Below are positions 35,007 through 51,269 of a stretch of DNA of 64,000 nucleotides, piece after piece. The stretch is from Mesodorylaimus sp. YZB2_4 (taxonomy: Eukaryota > Nematoda > Enoplea > Dorylaimida > Dorylaimidae), in assembly GCA_030248295.1 (NCBI GenBank), contig JASANH010001361.1:62001-126000 (forward strand), read 5' to 3'. Position 1 is the stretch's first letter. Each line of letters starts with the position of its first letter. The notes beneath the pieces are model-generated. The model searched no databases and had not been told where the DNA came from. It was given only the letters and a program-made list of their open reading frames with translations. The position numbers were made by a program, and so were the translations under genes.

Positions 35007-37941
35007 TCACACACCTGATCCGCCAGAACCAAAACGACGATCGAAATCTTCATATTGAGCCAGTTGTTCTTTGCATACGCTCGGACGCACTAAAGCCAAA
35101 GATGCCTCGAAATCGTGCAAAGCGATCGGAGGTAACTGAAAGAGAAGCTAGAGCCAGTGTTGATCTCATGGGTAACGCAGTGACTCCGCAAGCACCAATT
35201 TGATTAGAAATACCAAGAAACAAACACAAAACTTTAGACTTGAGCGGGAATCGAACCCACTCTTCTCGGATCCAAAAGTCGCAGGTTCGAGTCCCGCTCG
35301 ATGCTAACATTTTTGTACCCACTTAATCACCATGTTGATGCACCTTTGCTGCAAGATGGTGCCGCACGCGAGTCAGGGGTCCCCCTTCCTTACCAAACAT
35401 CATACAACTTACATCATCCGTTGACACCGCCGCCAAATCCATCACTCTCCTAACTGGCCCAAGGGCCGCCTCTTGACACATTTTTTTCAAATCGTCGCAA
35501 GAAAATCCTATAGCAAAGAATTCTTTAGAGCCGCATCCATCAGACACGCAGTGCAAACTTACCATCAGTCCTTTCCGCAATCGATCTCATATCCTCCTCT
35601 TCCAAAGAATGAGACTCCTGTTTCAATAAGCACTGCAACATTTCCATCCGTCCGCTCAGATCCGGCAATGGTATGTACAAGCGTTTGGTGAGGCGACGTC
35701 GAGCAGCATCGTCCAAATCCCCTGGTCGATTAGTAGCACCAACGACGAGAACACGTTCTTCCGCGAAAGTTTTAGCACCATCCTAAAAATCAAAAATTTA
35801 TCAGCGGGGATCCATATGCACAAGGGGCGGAAAATGATTCCAGGGTTTCCAGACGGAAGTTCAATTTTCTCCATGATTATTTTCACTGCCAACAACTACA
35901 CCAATTTTAACCGTCTTACTGATTTCTAGTATGATCCACAGCAACACAGAAAAGGCGGGTGATTAGAAAATTGAAGACTCATGCAGACTTCTACAATTTT
36001 CCATGATTTTGGCCCGAAAATTTCATTTCCCACATTTTCCAGGCACTTTTCTACAGCCTTCTATGAATCAATTCCAGAAAAATCAAAACTTACCAATTCA
36101 GTGAAAAATTGCGTCTTCAATCGACGAGTCGAATCGTGTTCTCCATCGACTCTATTCGACAAAAGTGCATCGATCTCATCGATAAATACTACGGCTGGCT
36201 GATGTGCACGTGCGCTTTCGAAGAGAGCGCGAACCAACTTCTCATTTTCTCCAACCCATTTCGATGTTAACGAACTGGCACTGATGCAGTAGAATGTAGC
36301 TTTCGCTTGGCTAGCAATGCAACGTCCCAGGGTCGTCTTTCCCGTACCTGGAGGACCAAACAGCAGCAATCCTCGCGGCAATGCACGAAGTCCAGTGAAG
36401 AGTTCCCTGAAACGAGTGTTCTGACTGACCAGCTGTGAAAACATTACGCTTGCACGTCATGCGCAGACACGTACTACACCCCACAGATAATGGGATCAGC
36501 GAAATGTGGATAATAGATAGCAGGTGCCACTGTCGGGCGAGGTTGCAAATCCCCTCATCCAAACCAAACCACGCCAAGCCCACACATGTTGCATCTGCCC
36601 GTTCCTTTTCTAGATTAGAACATGGTCGGGCACAGATTTGGGCATGTGGAGGCCATCAGCATCGTTTAGACTAAAGGAATCTTACAAATTATGACATTTT
36701 AGAGAGTCGTCTGCTGCTTTTGATTTTAAAGGCCCCTAAGCCTCTGTATGGCCTCACGAGTTCGACCCAATAGACTTCCCACAGATGTGGTCAGGGCGCC
36801 TAGGCGACTGGAGATATGAGAGACCCATCTCTACATAGTTCTAGGAGCTTGAGACATCAACCCGACGGGTTTCCGCCTCGCCTGGAGGAGCGTATCGAGC
36901 GGCCTACGAAGACAACTGATACGCTGTATGTGGCGGTCAGTAAAGGCAACTAGATGCACTACTTTCTCCACAGGCCAAACACCAACTACCCTGGGGTGAC
37001 GACTCCCCAGCCAGGAACTCTGGATATACAGACAAGCCCAAACCAACTTACGGTCTCATCATGGGCCAGACAACGATCTCCTGAATGATCTTCTTGACTC
37101 GTCCCAGTCCAGCTATGTCATCCCACTTGACACTGATGGCAGTCGTATCCATGATCTCCTTCTCCACCATACTCACCAGCCGTTCCGATTCATCTTCCTC
37201 GTCCCGACTTGTCCCGCCTGGTTTATGCCCTCTGCCACTTCCCTTCAGTTGCGTCGGACGTGTCTCGGCTGGCAGTTTCTTCGAACCCGGACCCGCACCA
37301 TTCGCTTGGCGGACCACTGGCGATGAGAGTCCATTCCTCGGCTCCTCGTAGTCGTCGACGGCGGACAGGGACCGAGCGCCGTCCACCACTGACTTGTACC
37401 CGGCCATGACAGCGTTCGATCTCCTGCTGCCTCGTAGTTGCCCATACACTGCATTCAGACTGTAGGCCGAACTAGTTGCGTGGCGATAGACCGCCGCACG
37501 GTACTTCTTGCCGTTAGTCGGACCCTCCTTGGAACCAGCTTCGTTCTCACCCTCGCCATTGCCACCAAGAGCCTCGTTTAATACTCCATCACCGTTCGAA
37601 TCATCCGCATGACGTTTCTTCGCTGGATACTTTCGACGTTCGTAAAAATTGGCAGCCGTATCGAAACCAACATGACGTGTCTCAGACGGATCCTCCTCGT
37701 CATCGTGATCACCATGCCACTGACTTTGACCAGTGCCACTGCTGACACTGTTTTGACTATTCCGTCGATCCGAGTACTCACCATCGCTTTGCATTTGACT
37801 CGAGCCGCCTTCAGCACCCTGGCTTTGACCTCTTTCCATTCCTCCATTTCGGGAACCTGGACTATGAAACGCAATTTCTCTTCCATTGTAGTCACTGGGA
37901 TCGCCAGACTCGTTGGAATTTTCCGACTCGATAAAGCTCAT
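35007..37941 (-). CDS. FIGNL1: Fidgetin-like 1 type AAA ATPase
   Basis: Five exons: 37941-37052, 36406-36094, 35782-35563, 35507-35413, 35135-35007; 548 residues, phases consistent. Residues 1-270 are low complexity and divergent. The AAA module begins at about residue 275 ([20 protein letters not shown]). It has Walker A GPPGTGKT, the pore-loop region [12 protein letters not shown], Walker [11 protein letters not shown], sensor/arginine segment [20 protein letters not shown], and a Vps4-type C-terminal helix ([20 protein letters not shown]). Known roles of this subfamily are RAD51 filament disassembly in homologous recombination and, in relatives such as fidgetin and spastin, microtubule severing. 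The [12 protein letters not shown] and DGEHDSTRR signatures favour FIGNL1/fidgetin over katanin. The ATG lies only 150 bp after the RUVBL2 stop on the same strand. Confidence 0.88.
35228..35303. repeat. Palindromic tRNA T-arm-like element in intron
   Basis: CTTGAGCGGGAATCGAACCC and GGTTCGAGTCCCGCTCGATG are inverted copies of a polymerase III B-box sequence at the two ends of a 75-bp unit. A related element is at 38262-38361. Confidence 0.55.
36845..36905. repeat. ACATCAACCCG-type hairpin repeat copy
   Basis: GACATCAACCCGACGGGTTT followed by CCGCCTCGCCTGGAGGAGCG, matching the copy at 55765-55800 in reverse. Within the FIGNL1 first intron. Confidence 0.5.
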
Positions 37942-38091
37942 TTTCGCTTTCGCCGGAAAAAATAATTGTCATCACCCAGGACAAATTCTAATCACACAAG
38001 CACAGTATCATCGGAGACCGAGCTACCACGTCAAATATTCCCCCAACTTAAGAAAACAACCTTTTACTTAAATCATCATTCCACAATTCCC

Positions 38092-42567
<4,476 letters not shown>

Positions 42568-42893
42568 AGCATCGCCAGCCTGAAAAAGAATTATGCATTT
42601 TTTACCACTCTAACTCTTTTTATATTCCAAAAACTTTACCATTTTTACGAAACCTGATGATTAGAAACGAAACGAAAAAACGTGGAAAATTTCAGAGGAA
42701 TCAAAAGATCTGGACTTCCTCGAAAAATAGCGAGCTTGACCGATTGTAAAAAAGGCGCGAAATCCGTCGACTCGTAGGTTGGCGCTTTTTTGCAGACAAC
42801 ATTTAACGAGCTGCTCACCTCATTACAGTCTCAGCTCTCGCTCTTTCGGTCTGATTACTGTAAAGTGTTTTCTGGACTTTTCGTTTGACGAAA
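42568..42893. promoter_or_regulatory. Shared divergent promoter region of RUVBL2 and MED19
   Basis: Only 326 bp separates the RUVBL2 start codon from the MED19 start codon, which point away from each other, so both promoters should lie here. No TATA box is obvious. An untranslated RUVBL2 leader exon may also be inside. Confidence 0.5.
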
Positions 42894-44243
42894 ATGGCGG
42901 ATTTTGAGATGATGCAAACTTCTCAAAATTCGCCATTGATTAATCAACAGAGAATGATGAGCGAAGCTCCTGGCTCCGTACCGCCACCGCCAGCTTATCC
43001 TGGACATGGTGGTCCTCCGAATGCGAGTGGCGCTGGTTTGTTGAGAACGAAAATCTCCTTGGGCAGGAAACCGACTGTGATCATGCCTTTTCTACTAATG
43101 AAGCCAGAACTGCCAGGTAATTATCTTATTTCTTAATTACCGGCCTCGTGGCCTCGTGGGTGAGGCGCTTGCCTCTCACGCCAGGTGCGCAGTTACGAGC
43201 GAGCGTTCGACTCGCGGGCCGGTAAGTCATTTCGTGTAAAATGTGTGTCTTCACCATCGAGTGCGCATAAGCGTTTGGTCATCTGGTAAAAGATGAACAT
43301 GAAATGTCTTGTACAGCAAATTTGATAGAGTGCAGGGATGAGTCTAGATCTTGCGTTGTTTGGGTTTTTGTCGGTGGTAGGCTTCGTTTCGGCTGAAAAC
43401 GAAACCAAGTACAGTACTTAGAGCACAGGTGTTTTTTACCAGCTCCAAGCCCGATCAACGGCAGTATGAATCTCCTGACGTACTACGGTCTCGATCATGC
43501 TCTTAATAAGTTCTGCGCTCCAAATCGGAAACTAAAAGAAGAACTGAGCGCTTTCTTGCCTCACTTACCCGGCAATATCGACATGCCTGGGAATCAGGAC
43601 AACAGGTCAGTCTCTTGTTCTATTGATTATTCGATTGCTCAAAATTTCCGTTTTAGTTCTCTACGATCACTTATCGACAAGCCGCCCATTTGTGGAAAAG
43701 AAATTCTACCATTGTCGACAAGTGCGCTAGCAGGATTCAAATTACAGCCTGGATCGGTAGAGAATTTTAGTATTCATCGAGTCATTTCCTCGAGTTAATT
43801 TGTTCTAGATTCCTGAAAACTATCGAGTATTCGCAGGCGCCCTCGGCCCACCTCGATCAGGTCATTCATCGACAGGTGCTCGTGGTGGCGACGAGAAGAG
43901 TGGCCATCATTCTCGTAAGAAGCACAAGAGAAAGCACGAACGGTCATCTCGTGGAAGTGAAGATCGTCCGGCAGACGGTGGCGGCCGAGATGATAAGGCA
44001 TTCGAGCATACTACGAGCTCAGCGGGTGGCGGAGTCGGTTTAGGAAGCGAAGCTGCAACTTCGAACCCAATGTCAATGCCTGGCGAGACGGAAGAGGGAC
44101 GAAAGACCAAAACCGATGAAGGTGGTGGTGAAAAGAAGAAAAAGAAAAAGAAGGATAAGAAACGAAAGGTAAGATCCTGCGTGACTGGAATCTTCGAGCA
44201 GACACCTGGAATTGGTTCCCGACTATTACTGAAATGGAGTTAG
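42894..44243 (+). CDS. MED19: Mediator complex subunit 19
   Basis: Four exons: 42894-43116, 43443-43605, 43657-43756, 43809-44243; 306 residues if the last exon reads to the TAG at 44241. MED19 belongs to the Mediator head/middle interface and links gene-specific activators to RNA polymerase II. Conserved core: LLRTKISLGRKPTVIMPF, GSMNLLTYYGLDHALNKFC, FLPHLPGNIDMPG, SLRSLIDKPPICGKE and LAGFKLQPGS. A Lys-rich tail (KKKKKKDKKRK) is typical of animal MED19. A good donor (CGAAAG, then GTAAG) occurs at 44168, so the final 25 codons may instead come from an unrecognised terminal exon. Intron 1 contains a SINE. Confidence 0.92.
43138..43300 (+). repeat. tRNA-derived SINE, family 2
   Basis: A box CGTGGCCTCGTGGGTGAGGC and B box GCGTTCGACTCGC, followed by a tail with CTTCACCATCGAGTGCGCAT. 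The tail recurs near 39980. In MED19 intron 1. Confidence 0.55.
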
Positions 44244-44735
44244 ACGGGATGTGGGTGTTTATGCAGTCTCCTGCTTTGCCGGCATTGTCATTTCCCGCAA
44301 TTTTTTCAAATTTGAATCTTCCCTAAAAGGCCTATTTATTTCCTTTTTGTTTTCGATAATTCACTCAACAGGCTCAGTCCTCGTGGGGATAGGAGTAAAA
44401 ATTGCGCAAGGGGGCCATGCACACAGCATTAGATGTAAGTTCACTTTCAGAGGTCAAGAAGTCCCGATCATGGCTCAGCTAATGTCAACAATCCGCCATC
44501 GGCATCTACGTATTCTACGTCGGATTTGGTGGATTTCTGATCGAGTAGTGCGCATGAATTCTGTATCTTGTCAGTGCACAGTAAAATGTGTGTAATCTCC
44601 ATGGTCTGCCTTTTTGCTGAACTCCATCTACTTTGAATTGGTTCACTTCCTCTACGTATTTGTAATTGGTTTTGTGCGAGAGGAATTTTTATTTTAACGA
44701 TGTTTCAGAATTGCAAAGTTGCTCACGAAATAGCC
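44244..44735. other. Intergenic between MED19 and MIA40
   Basis: Just under 500 bp with no recognised gene. It should hold the 3' end of MED19 and the MIA40 promoter; no clear signal for either is seen. Confidence 0.4.
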
Positions 44736-45873
44736 ATGGTATTTCGACAGGCGTTCGCGTCTTTGGGACGACTTTTTGTGCAAAGAATGGCCTTGGTGCC
44801 GATTGGAACAGCGGCAGGATCTTATTGCATGCAAGATGGTAAGTGCAGCCCTCCGATGGGAGGATGGGACAGAAATTCCGACTGCAGCTAGGCAAGTCTT
44901 GTGACTGTACTTGCGACTGAAACTAGCGTTCCTTTGGGATCGGGATTTTTAGGGTGCTTTTTCCACTTTTCATTCTCTCTAGTTGACCTAAAACCCACCC
45001 TGAGGAGCCAAAAACTGTTTCTTTAGAGATCTTTGAGATGCTTTCTAAATCAGGCATGCAAGAAACCGGAGAAGTAGTCATTAGTTGGCAAACAGACTCG
45101 TTTTTCTTATTTTCTGCAGCTTCCCCTTCTCCACAACATTCAATCCTGACTATTTTATGTTGGGAGGGGAAATCCCGACTCGGATCGGATTGGGATACCG
45201 AACGAACGCTAGCTGAAACATTAACCCGAGGGGTTAATGTCTCGCAGCCAAGGGACAATAATCCTCTCGCACACCAGGGTGAAATCAAGCTCTCAGCATG
45301 ACCCTGGGTGGGTTGTCACTCTTTCACGATCATCAGGGTCGGCCACGTCACTGATGGAAGCTTCGGGGGGGGGGGGGGGGTCTGTCTCCCAATTGCTAGC
45401 TGGTACCCGACTAGTGGCCTGGTGCATCAGTACTAATGTCGCTTTTAGGAAAGGATAAAATTATTTTCGCCACGGCTGAAGACCATAGCATACCACCCAG
45501 AAAAGAAATCGTAGAACTGCTAGCAGTGACTGAAGAAGACGAGGAACCAGGTATGTGAGCTAAGCTTGATCTGGAAACAGTGTTTGTAGTCCAGGTTTCC
45601 TTTTCAGGTTTCATTCTCCCCAGCGGCGATATCAACTGGCAGTGCCCGTGCATGGGTGGCATGGTCAGCGGTCCGTGCGGCTACCAATTTCGGCAGGCAT
45701 TCACGTGTTTCCACTACAGCAAAGCCAAACCGAAAGGATCCGATTGTGTTGAGTTGTTTCGAGAAATGAGTTTCTGCATGGCCGCCTATCCTAAGCTTTA
45801 TCCCTACGGCGATAAGGACGAGGGCAACGAGGACGACGATGAGGAGAAGGTGGACATCCCCTTCCTGAAGTGA
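44736..45873 (+). CDS. CHCHD4: MIA40/CHCHD4 oxidoreductase
   Basis: Three exons: 44736-44838, 45449-45550, 45608-45873; 156 residues. MIA40 introduces disulfides into proteins imported into the mitochondrial intermembrane space and is re-oxidised by ALR/Erv1. Visible: the redox CPC motif ([10 protein letters not shown]), twin CX9C cysteines ([11 protein letters not shown] and [11 protein letters not shown]) that make the helical hairpin, and an acidic tail. The family usually begins MSYC; here SYCMQDG is preceded by 28 residues ([18 protein letters not shown]...) with Arg and hydrophobics but no acidic residue, like a mitochondrial presequence. Met18 at 44787 is an alternative start. Intron 1 carries a dispersed repeat and a 16-G run. 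Confidence 0.93.
44985..45215. repeat. Dispersed repeat, copy 2
   Basis: Shares ordered blocks with 41980-42300: ACCCACCCTGAG, TTGGCAAACA, GGGAGGGG and CGAACGAACGCTAG. Directly followed by the hairpin repeat at 45218. Confidence 0.5.
45215..45250. repeat. ACATCAACCCG-type hairpin repeat copy
   Basis: AAACATTAACCC and GGGTTAATGT form an uninterrupted stem. In MIA40 intron 1. Confidence 0.55.
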
Positions 45874-45905
45874 TGACACTCTTGAAGATTCTAGTTATAT
45901 TTTCC

Positions 45906-46292
45906 TTACCTGTTCACTGTTTCGAATTTGGAATTCGGTGGGTCGATGATTGAATCAGGTTTTATGCGCTGTAGGGTGCCCGAACGTGAGTTGATAGAGA
46001 AGATGATCTGCCGACATCGACGATTCAGCAGGCCAGGGCCGACTATACCGTTTTTACAGTATCCGTACTTGAGACTGCAGACCCGAAAATCCATCTCAGC
46101 AGTATTTTGACAGTCGAATTTAAAAGATGCGCAGAACTTGGAGTCCAGTAAGTCAAGGGATTCCACGCATTCCTGGTAGGGATGGACCTGAAGATGAGCA
46201 GCACAGCGAGCTGCTTCGACTGAACTGGATTTTGAACCGAACGGGCACTTTACACTGCGGAAAGACAAAGCCATGATAATAGAGCTCAGCAT
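45906..46292 (-). CDS. Putative small secreted cysteine-rich protein
   Basis: A frame of 128 residues starting MLSSIIMALSFRSVKCPFG, which looks like a short signal peptide. Eight cysteines follow (KCPF, RCAA, ECVE, FCAS, DCQN, VCSL, YCKN, RCRQ), enough for four disulfides. The frame stays open upstream to 46427, so a longer N-terminus or a preceding exon is possible. I recognise no family. It is convergent with MIA40, ending 33 bp from its stop. It may be a single-exon gene or one exon of a larger gene. Confidence 0.4.
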   Translation of the reverse strand: MLSSIIMALSFRSVKCPFGSKSSSVEAARCAAHLQVHPYQECVESLDLLDSKFCASFKFDCQNTAEMDFRVCSLKYGYCKNGIVGPGLLNRRCRQIIFSINSRSGTLQRIKPDSIIDPPNSKFETVNR

Positions 46293-47007
46293 AAGTTGAG
46301 GCCATTCGGCATGGTGATTAGCCGGTGGTGGCACTGTCTGCATCGATCCCTGCACTGCACTGTTGTGGGATAGTACTGATGAATCAAGTGCAAGTTTCAT
46401 CGCTATTCCAGTTGGGTCTATGCTCAACAGAATCTGATGCAGAGTTCAATGATTTTGAAATTCCAGAACCCTGTATGCGAGAGACTTTACTGCGTCGAAT
46501 ACAGCTTCTCGTAATGTAAGGGTCCTGCCTGTGCTCATCGATTTCCCACCATTCGCGTGTGTGTAATTACCGAGTAAGAAACATCAGAAAATACGAGCTT
46601 TGGGCATGGGATAGTTCAGGGAACAAGATGGAAAACAGATGGATTGTGCTTAATTCTACCCTACATGGACTCCACCTTATCCCACCTATGGAATCCACCT
46701 GGATCCTGTCTGTAATGGATTTGTAATCCAGATGGAATCCACGTGGAACTGAAGGGTTTGGGGAATCTGGGTGACCACACGGCTGTACTAAACTGCACTG
46801 AAAAGTAACCCATTTTACTAGCCCGCTTCCTGCATAGATCGCCTACCAAGCTGGCCTTCCAGCTGCTGTCATAAGGCTAAACAATGTATGCGCCAAAGCA
46901 GAGCTAGCAGTACTGTCGCTGAAGCCTAAATACAATCGGAAACAGTGACTCATTCCGAAAAATATCAGTTTCAGGGTCGACCGAACCGGCTTTTGTAGCC
47001 TAACCAG
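46293..47007. other. Intergenic, nothing recognised
   Basis: No coding pattern, RNA gene or clear repeat was recognised. Confidence 0.4.
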
Positions 47008-48392
47008 AGGCCGTATTCCAGAAGCGTTTTCCAGCGAGATTTTGCAGTGAGGTGACTGGATTCTAGTGAGATGGCTGCGTTTGCTATTACAGAAACAATT
47101 ACAGTCACATAGTTCCAGTCACTGAGCCCGATAACACAGTCACTGCGCAAAAAATAGCTAAAAAGCTATTCCATAAAACTTTGTCGCTTGGAAAGTCCAG
47201 TGAACTATCGAAGGTGGCTGGGAAAAATCTTCAGGTGCTCTCGATCGCCTGAAACTGTTTTCCAGCGAGCTTTTACCCTATATAAAAAGTAGAGTTTTGC
47301 TGTGAGGTCCCAATGGCAGAGCAAAGAGATTTGCCGGCGGTCAATGCGAGGGTTGATTTTTTCAGGTTTTCAATGTAAGTAAGGAGGTGCGGAAATTTTA
47401 GGACCACAGATAAACAATTCAGACAATTTCAAAAGTGTGTAATTCCCCAAATGATTGAGCACATGTTATCGATGTAGCAAGTGCGTCTTTAGCACCAGTT
47501 CGGATCTGACTGTGGAATAAAAGAAAGACTGATCGTTTTACATCCGCATACTGTACTGTAATGTTTGTTTCGCATGATTTTCTGCCTGGCCACAGTGGTA
47601 TTCAGCTTGGTTTTGACATCGATCGGGCGATCCAAGTAGTAGGTGGTCAACAGTCCAGGCAATAGACAGATCCTCTGCACTTCAAAAAGAGGCAGAGCTT
47701 CCACCTTCGATGACAATTTACACGTGATAAGCACAGGTTCAATCTCCCACCCAGCTCCACAAGCATAAAATCGTGTAGATTCCCTTATACCTCACAGGAG
47801 AAGTTCCGAGGGGCTGGCTACACTCCTGTGCATATACTCTTGAGATGGAACAGTCGTACTTTTGTTTGGCACTTGGAGCTCTCCTAGAAGCGTCATCAAA
47901 AAGGAGAGGAAGTCATGTAAGAAGGTGCAAAAATTCAGAAAAATGAATGTACGCCTAAGAAGTGCAGGAGTAGGAAGGAATAAACGTGAGGGGGGGGGGG
48001 GGGGAAGATCGAAGAAATCATGACCTGCAATTTATTTTCTCTACTTTTACCTGACATTCACACTCATCTCTCTACAGCCGCTTCGAACACCCCTGAAATC
48101 ACTATTGCGGGGATGCACTCAGCGTGGGTATCTATGTAGAAACCGTAGGTGACAGCAAATGCACGCGGAAGTCGCTGGAATATGCGAGCCTTGTCACCAG
48201 AAAATCACAACGACCCTATTTTGTTTCTGGAATAGGCGCAAAAAGTTAGGCCTTTCTACAGTCGCCTTAATTGACTTTCACAGCGAGCTCAGTGGAATAA
48301 GTCACAGTCACCACATTGGAAAGTTACAGTCACCTCGCTGGAATTTTCCTTTCACGTCACTATTTTCCAGAGAGCTTTCTGGAATACGGCCT
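47008..48392. mobile_element. Harbinger-type element C, degenerate
   Basis: The ends AGGCCGTATTCCAGAA and TTCTGGAATACGGCCT are inverted repeats flanked by CAG (47005-47007 and 48393-48395). The first 11 bases equal those of copies A and B, so the families are related. The interior is different. It contains a 15-G run and a short minus-strand frame resembling the end of a Harbinger transposase. Confidence 0.8.
47489..47734 (-). pseudogene. Possible transposase C-terminal fragment
   Basis: A short frame with LLPGLLTTYYLDRP followed by KLNTTVARQKI resembles the W-L-L-T-P...N...R segment near the third catalytic residue of HARBI1-type transposases. The evidence is the motif order only, supported by its location inside element C. 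Confidence 0.35.
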
Positions 48393-48637
48393 CAGGACCA
48401 GCAGACAAGTTTGTAGCAATTCAACAGCGGGCTCGATTGCAGAGAAGATCAAGAGACATTCCTACTTCCTAGTTCATGAATGTCCTTTCACCAGGCTATG
48501 TAACTAATAAGTTTTCTATTCTTGCACCGTCAGCCAGTGCGAAATAATACGGCGCGCGGGTTGGCCCTGGTTCGGCGGCGTTAGGTGCTTCGGTTGAAGC
48601 CGGTATGTTGGAACCACCAGGTCGTTTTTAAAACTTG

Positions 48638-49855
48638 AGGCCGTATTCATGAACGCTCGCTGTAATTACGGTGAGGTGACCAGAGAGTTTAGTGTGAGGT
48701 GACTAGAAATACAGTGAACTTAAATGCAAAAAACCCAGTGAGCTCACCATAGTTTCTCGTGAGGTGACTCGAGCAAGGCCTAAAATTTTACTCCCATTCA
48801 TGAAAGTCACCGCAATAAAATAAGGTCACTAGAATTTAAGGTGACTGCAACGAGCTTCAACAGCGCGCAAACCGTGGTCTAATGCCCTCAAACTCATAAG
48901 ATTTATTTTGGAAAATCCTTTCTTATTTTGGAAAATGGGTAATTTCACTGATGAGGAAGAGTCGTGTGTTGATCCAGGCCACTTTGCCACGATATTCGTG
49001 AATTTTAGTCGATAATCGCACACAACTTGAACATTGATCGAGTAAAAATTCTTCCTGTTCAAATATTGCTCAGGATGTTCGAATGGTGGCAAAACTGCAA
49101 TATGCGTACCGTCAATACATCCAAGCACTCCAGGAAATTTCGCAATATTGTAGAACTGGCGTACGCATTCTTGTGCATGGTCCCCTTCAGGAATTTTGAC
49201 ATAATCATTCAATCGTCGACATAACGCTGTTGACACCGAAGTGAGGACACGAGAAACGCTTGGTTGAGACAGTCCCAAGCTATCACCGTCCAACAACTGA
49301 TATGGCCCGCCACTGCCATAAAAACGGAGAGCCGCTAAAACTTGATGTTGAACACTTAAGGAATGTCGACGATGTGTGTTTCTTCTCAAATCGGCTCGCA
49401 AAAGCGTGCACAGATCATTTACACCATCTTTAGTGAAGCGGTATCGTTGTAAAAAGTCCTTGTCGTCATATTCGTTGAATGCATCGAAGCGAGGTCGAAA
49501 TATACTTGGGCGTCGTTGCTCAATTAGCCCCAAATCTCCGTCGAGGTCCAGAAAATCCATTTTCGCTTGTTCGCAGCTTATTTAATCACAACTTAAAAGA
49601 AACAGTTCGACGATAAAATTTTTGAGGTGGTCTAGACCACCTCAGGATTTTTTCTTGTCACCTTATAGAGTTGGCTTTATTTTCTTACGACTGAAGTTTC
49701 ATGAATGCCGTTTTTAAGTCAAGCTTGATTTTTCTGAGCAGTGACATCAACTTGGTCACCTTAAAAGTTTCATGAATGACAAGGTTTTGTCACCTCACTG
49801 TAAGATGGTCACCTCATCAGAAAGCTCACGAGGAAACGCTTCATGAATACGGCCT
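48638..49855. mobile_element. PIF/Harbinger-type transposon, deletion derivative B
   Basis: Same ends as copy A, flanked by TTG (48635-48637 and 49856-49858). Positions 48638-48960 and 49298-49855 match copy A at equal lengths with only a handful of substitutions. Copy B keeps most of the transposase and has lost the Myb-like ORF after its first few codons. Confidence 0.9.
48829..49560 (-). pseudogene. HARBI1-like transposase, C-terminally truncated
   Basis: Starts MDFLDLDGDLGLIEQRRPSI. A helix-turn-helix-like region (LSQPSVSRVLTSVSTAL) precedes the DDE domain, with the first Asp in GCIDGTHIAVLPP and the second in KWPGSTHDS. The deletion junction at 48960/48961 follows at once, so the third catalytic residue and the C-terminal third are absent; the last 30 or so codons come from the other end of the element. 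Predicted inactive. Confidence 0.88.
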
Positions 49856-50348
49856 TTGATTGCAATATCATTAATTGCAGTCGATCTCGCCAATTTGAAT
49901 TCTGGATGGAATCATGGCGAAAAAGAAAGGCGATATTATTCTACAATTTTTGAGGCACAATTCCCGAGAATATTGATGATTTGTGTGACGCATATTACTG
50001 ACTTCTCGCCACTTCACACTGTCCTCGCTGGCTGGGTTGACACTTTACACTGCCCGCTGCCTATGTAAACGCGCTCCCTCTCGGGTTCGGTAATTACGGT
50101 CGACTGCTCGTCCACGAATGATGGGCCTTGGCTGCACAAATGTGGGTCTTGTTGCCCAAGCCTGCTGGCCTGTATCGGAATTCCCTGGCTACGATGTGAC
50201 CACCTCTCCGTGGCGCAGCTGGAAACTGGTCTCCCGATCAAGTCAACGTCACACGAGAGAACTAGCGACGGGCGACTGGAGAAGCGGTCAAGACGAGGTG
50301 TTACAACTCACTCTTTTCCAGGCTGACTTGTAATGATTGCCTTTTCAG

Positions 50349-50543
50349 ATAGCATTTTCGAGGCGAAAACCTGCTTGGCCGATAAACGGTGGAACCTACT
50401 GGTCAGACTCCAGGTAAGCAATCTCTTCTGTTCGTAGTCCTTCACGCATTCTGAACCCTCATTGGCTTTCAGAAACGAACAACGATCGTCTATCCTCGTC
50501 GTCTCTGGCCCGCCAACCTGAGGAAACTGAGCAGTCAGGAAAG
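50349..50543 (+). CDS. Two exon-like segments, possible KATNIP upstream exons
   Basis: 50349-50413 reads SIFEAKTCLADKRWNLLVRL after a TTTTCAG acceptor and before GTAAGC. 50473-50543 reads KRTTIVYPRRLWPANLRKL after a TTTCAG acceptor. The two join in phase. No family is recognised from this sequence alone, and linkage to KATNIP is inferred from position and strand only. Confidence 0.3.
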
Positions 50544-51269
50544 GTGCAGTTCAAAAATGCGTTCAATCCTATGAATCTCTACAATCCAGCTCCAACCATG
50601 TCCCATCAATGCCGTTGGTCGATGCGCGTCTTGGAAGAAGTCGCGATCGACAGTGATTTCGATCAAGATTTCGTGTCTGTGCTCCTATTGGTGATTGCCT
50701 GTGTCCGTGTCTGTTCGGTCATACCATAGGGTAAGTCATTGGAGCGACCAGAAGAGAGTGCTATTAAGATGCAGGTTACCTTGCGTAGTGGTGTCTCACG
50801 ATGTCATGCCAGGTCATGTTTAGGTTCGAGTCATTCATGGTGACACAGCAATCGAATCGGAAGCCGAAGACAACGAGCGAAGGACTAGACCAACGGACTG
50901 ACGTTTCGTGTTTACTGTTATTTGAAATCAGTTAAAGGTAGGATCTTCTTGACCAGGAACGCATTATGAGAATCATTCTCCTCAAATGTGCGTTCAATGC
51001 ACTAAACGGAAGCGATACAAATGTCCAGATGGTCCGAGTCTGGTTATGTTCGGCTGCAGAGTCAGCACATGAAAAATCTCTACCACAGATCAAGTAGGAC
51101 ATACCAAATGGTAAAGCCAGGATCATAAAGTGCTACAGTATTGTATGGCCATAAGTCTCAGCGATAGCCCATCTCACCTCCCTTTTACCAGCCCTGTCTG
51201 CACTTTCTGACACCCTCTTCTACCCGCGCTAGGGTATGACCCAAGGCTGCCTGATGGCGCCACTACTGA

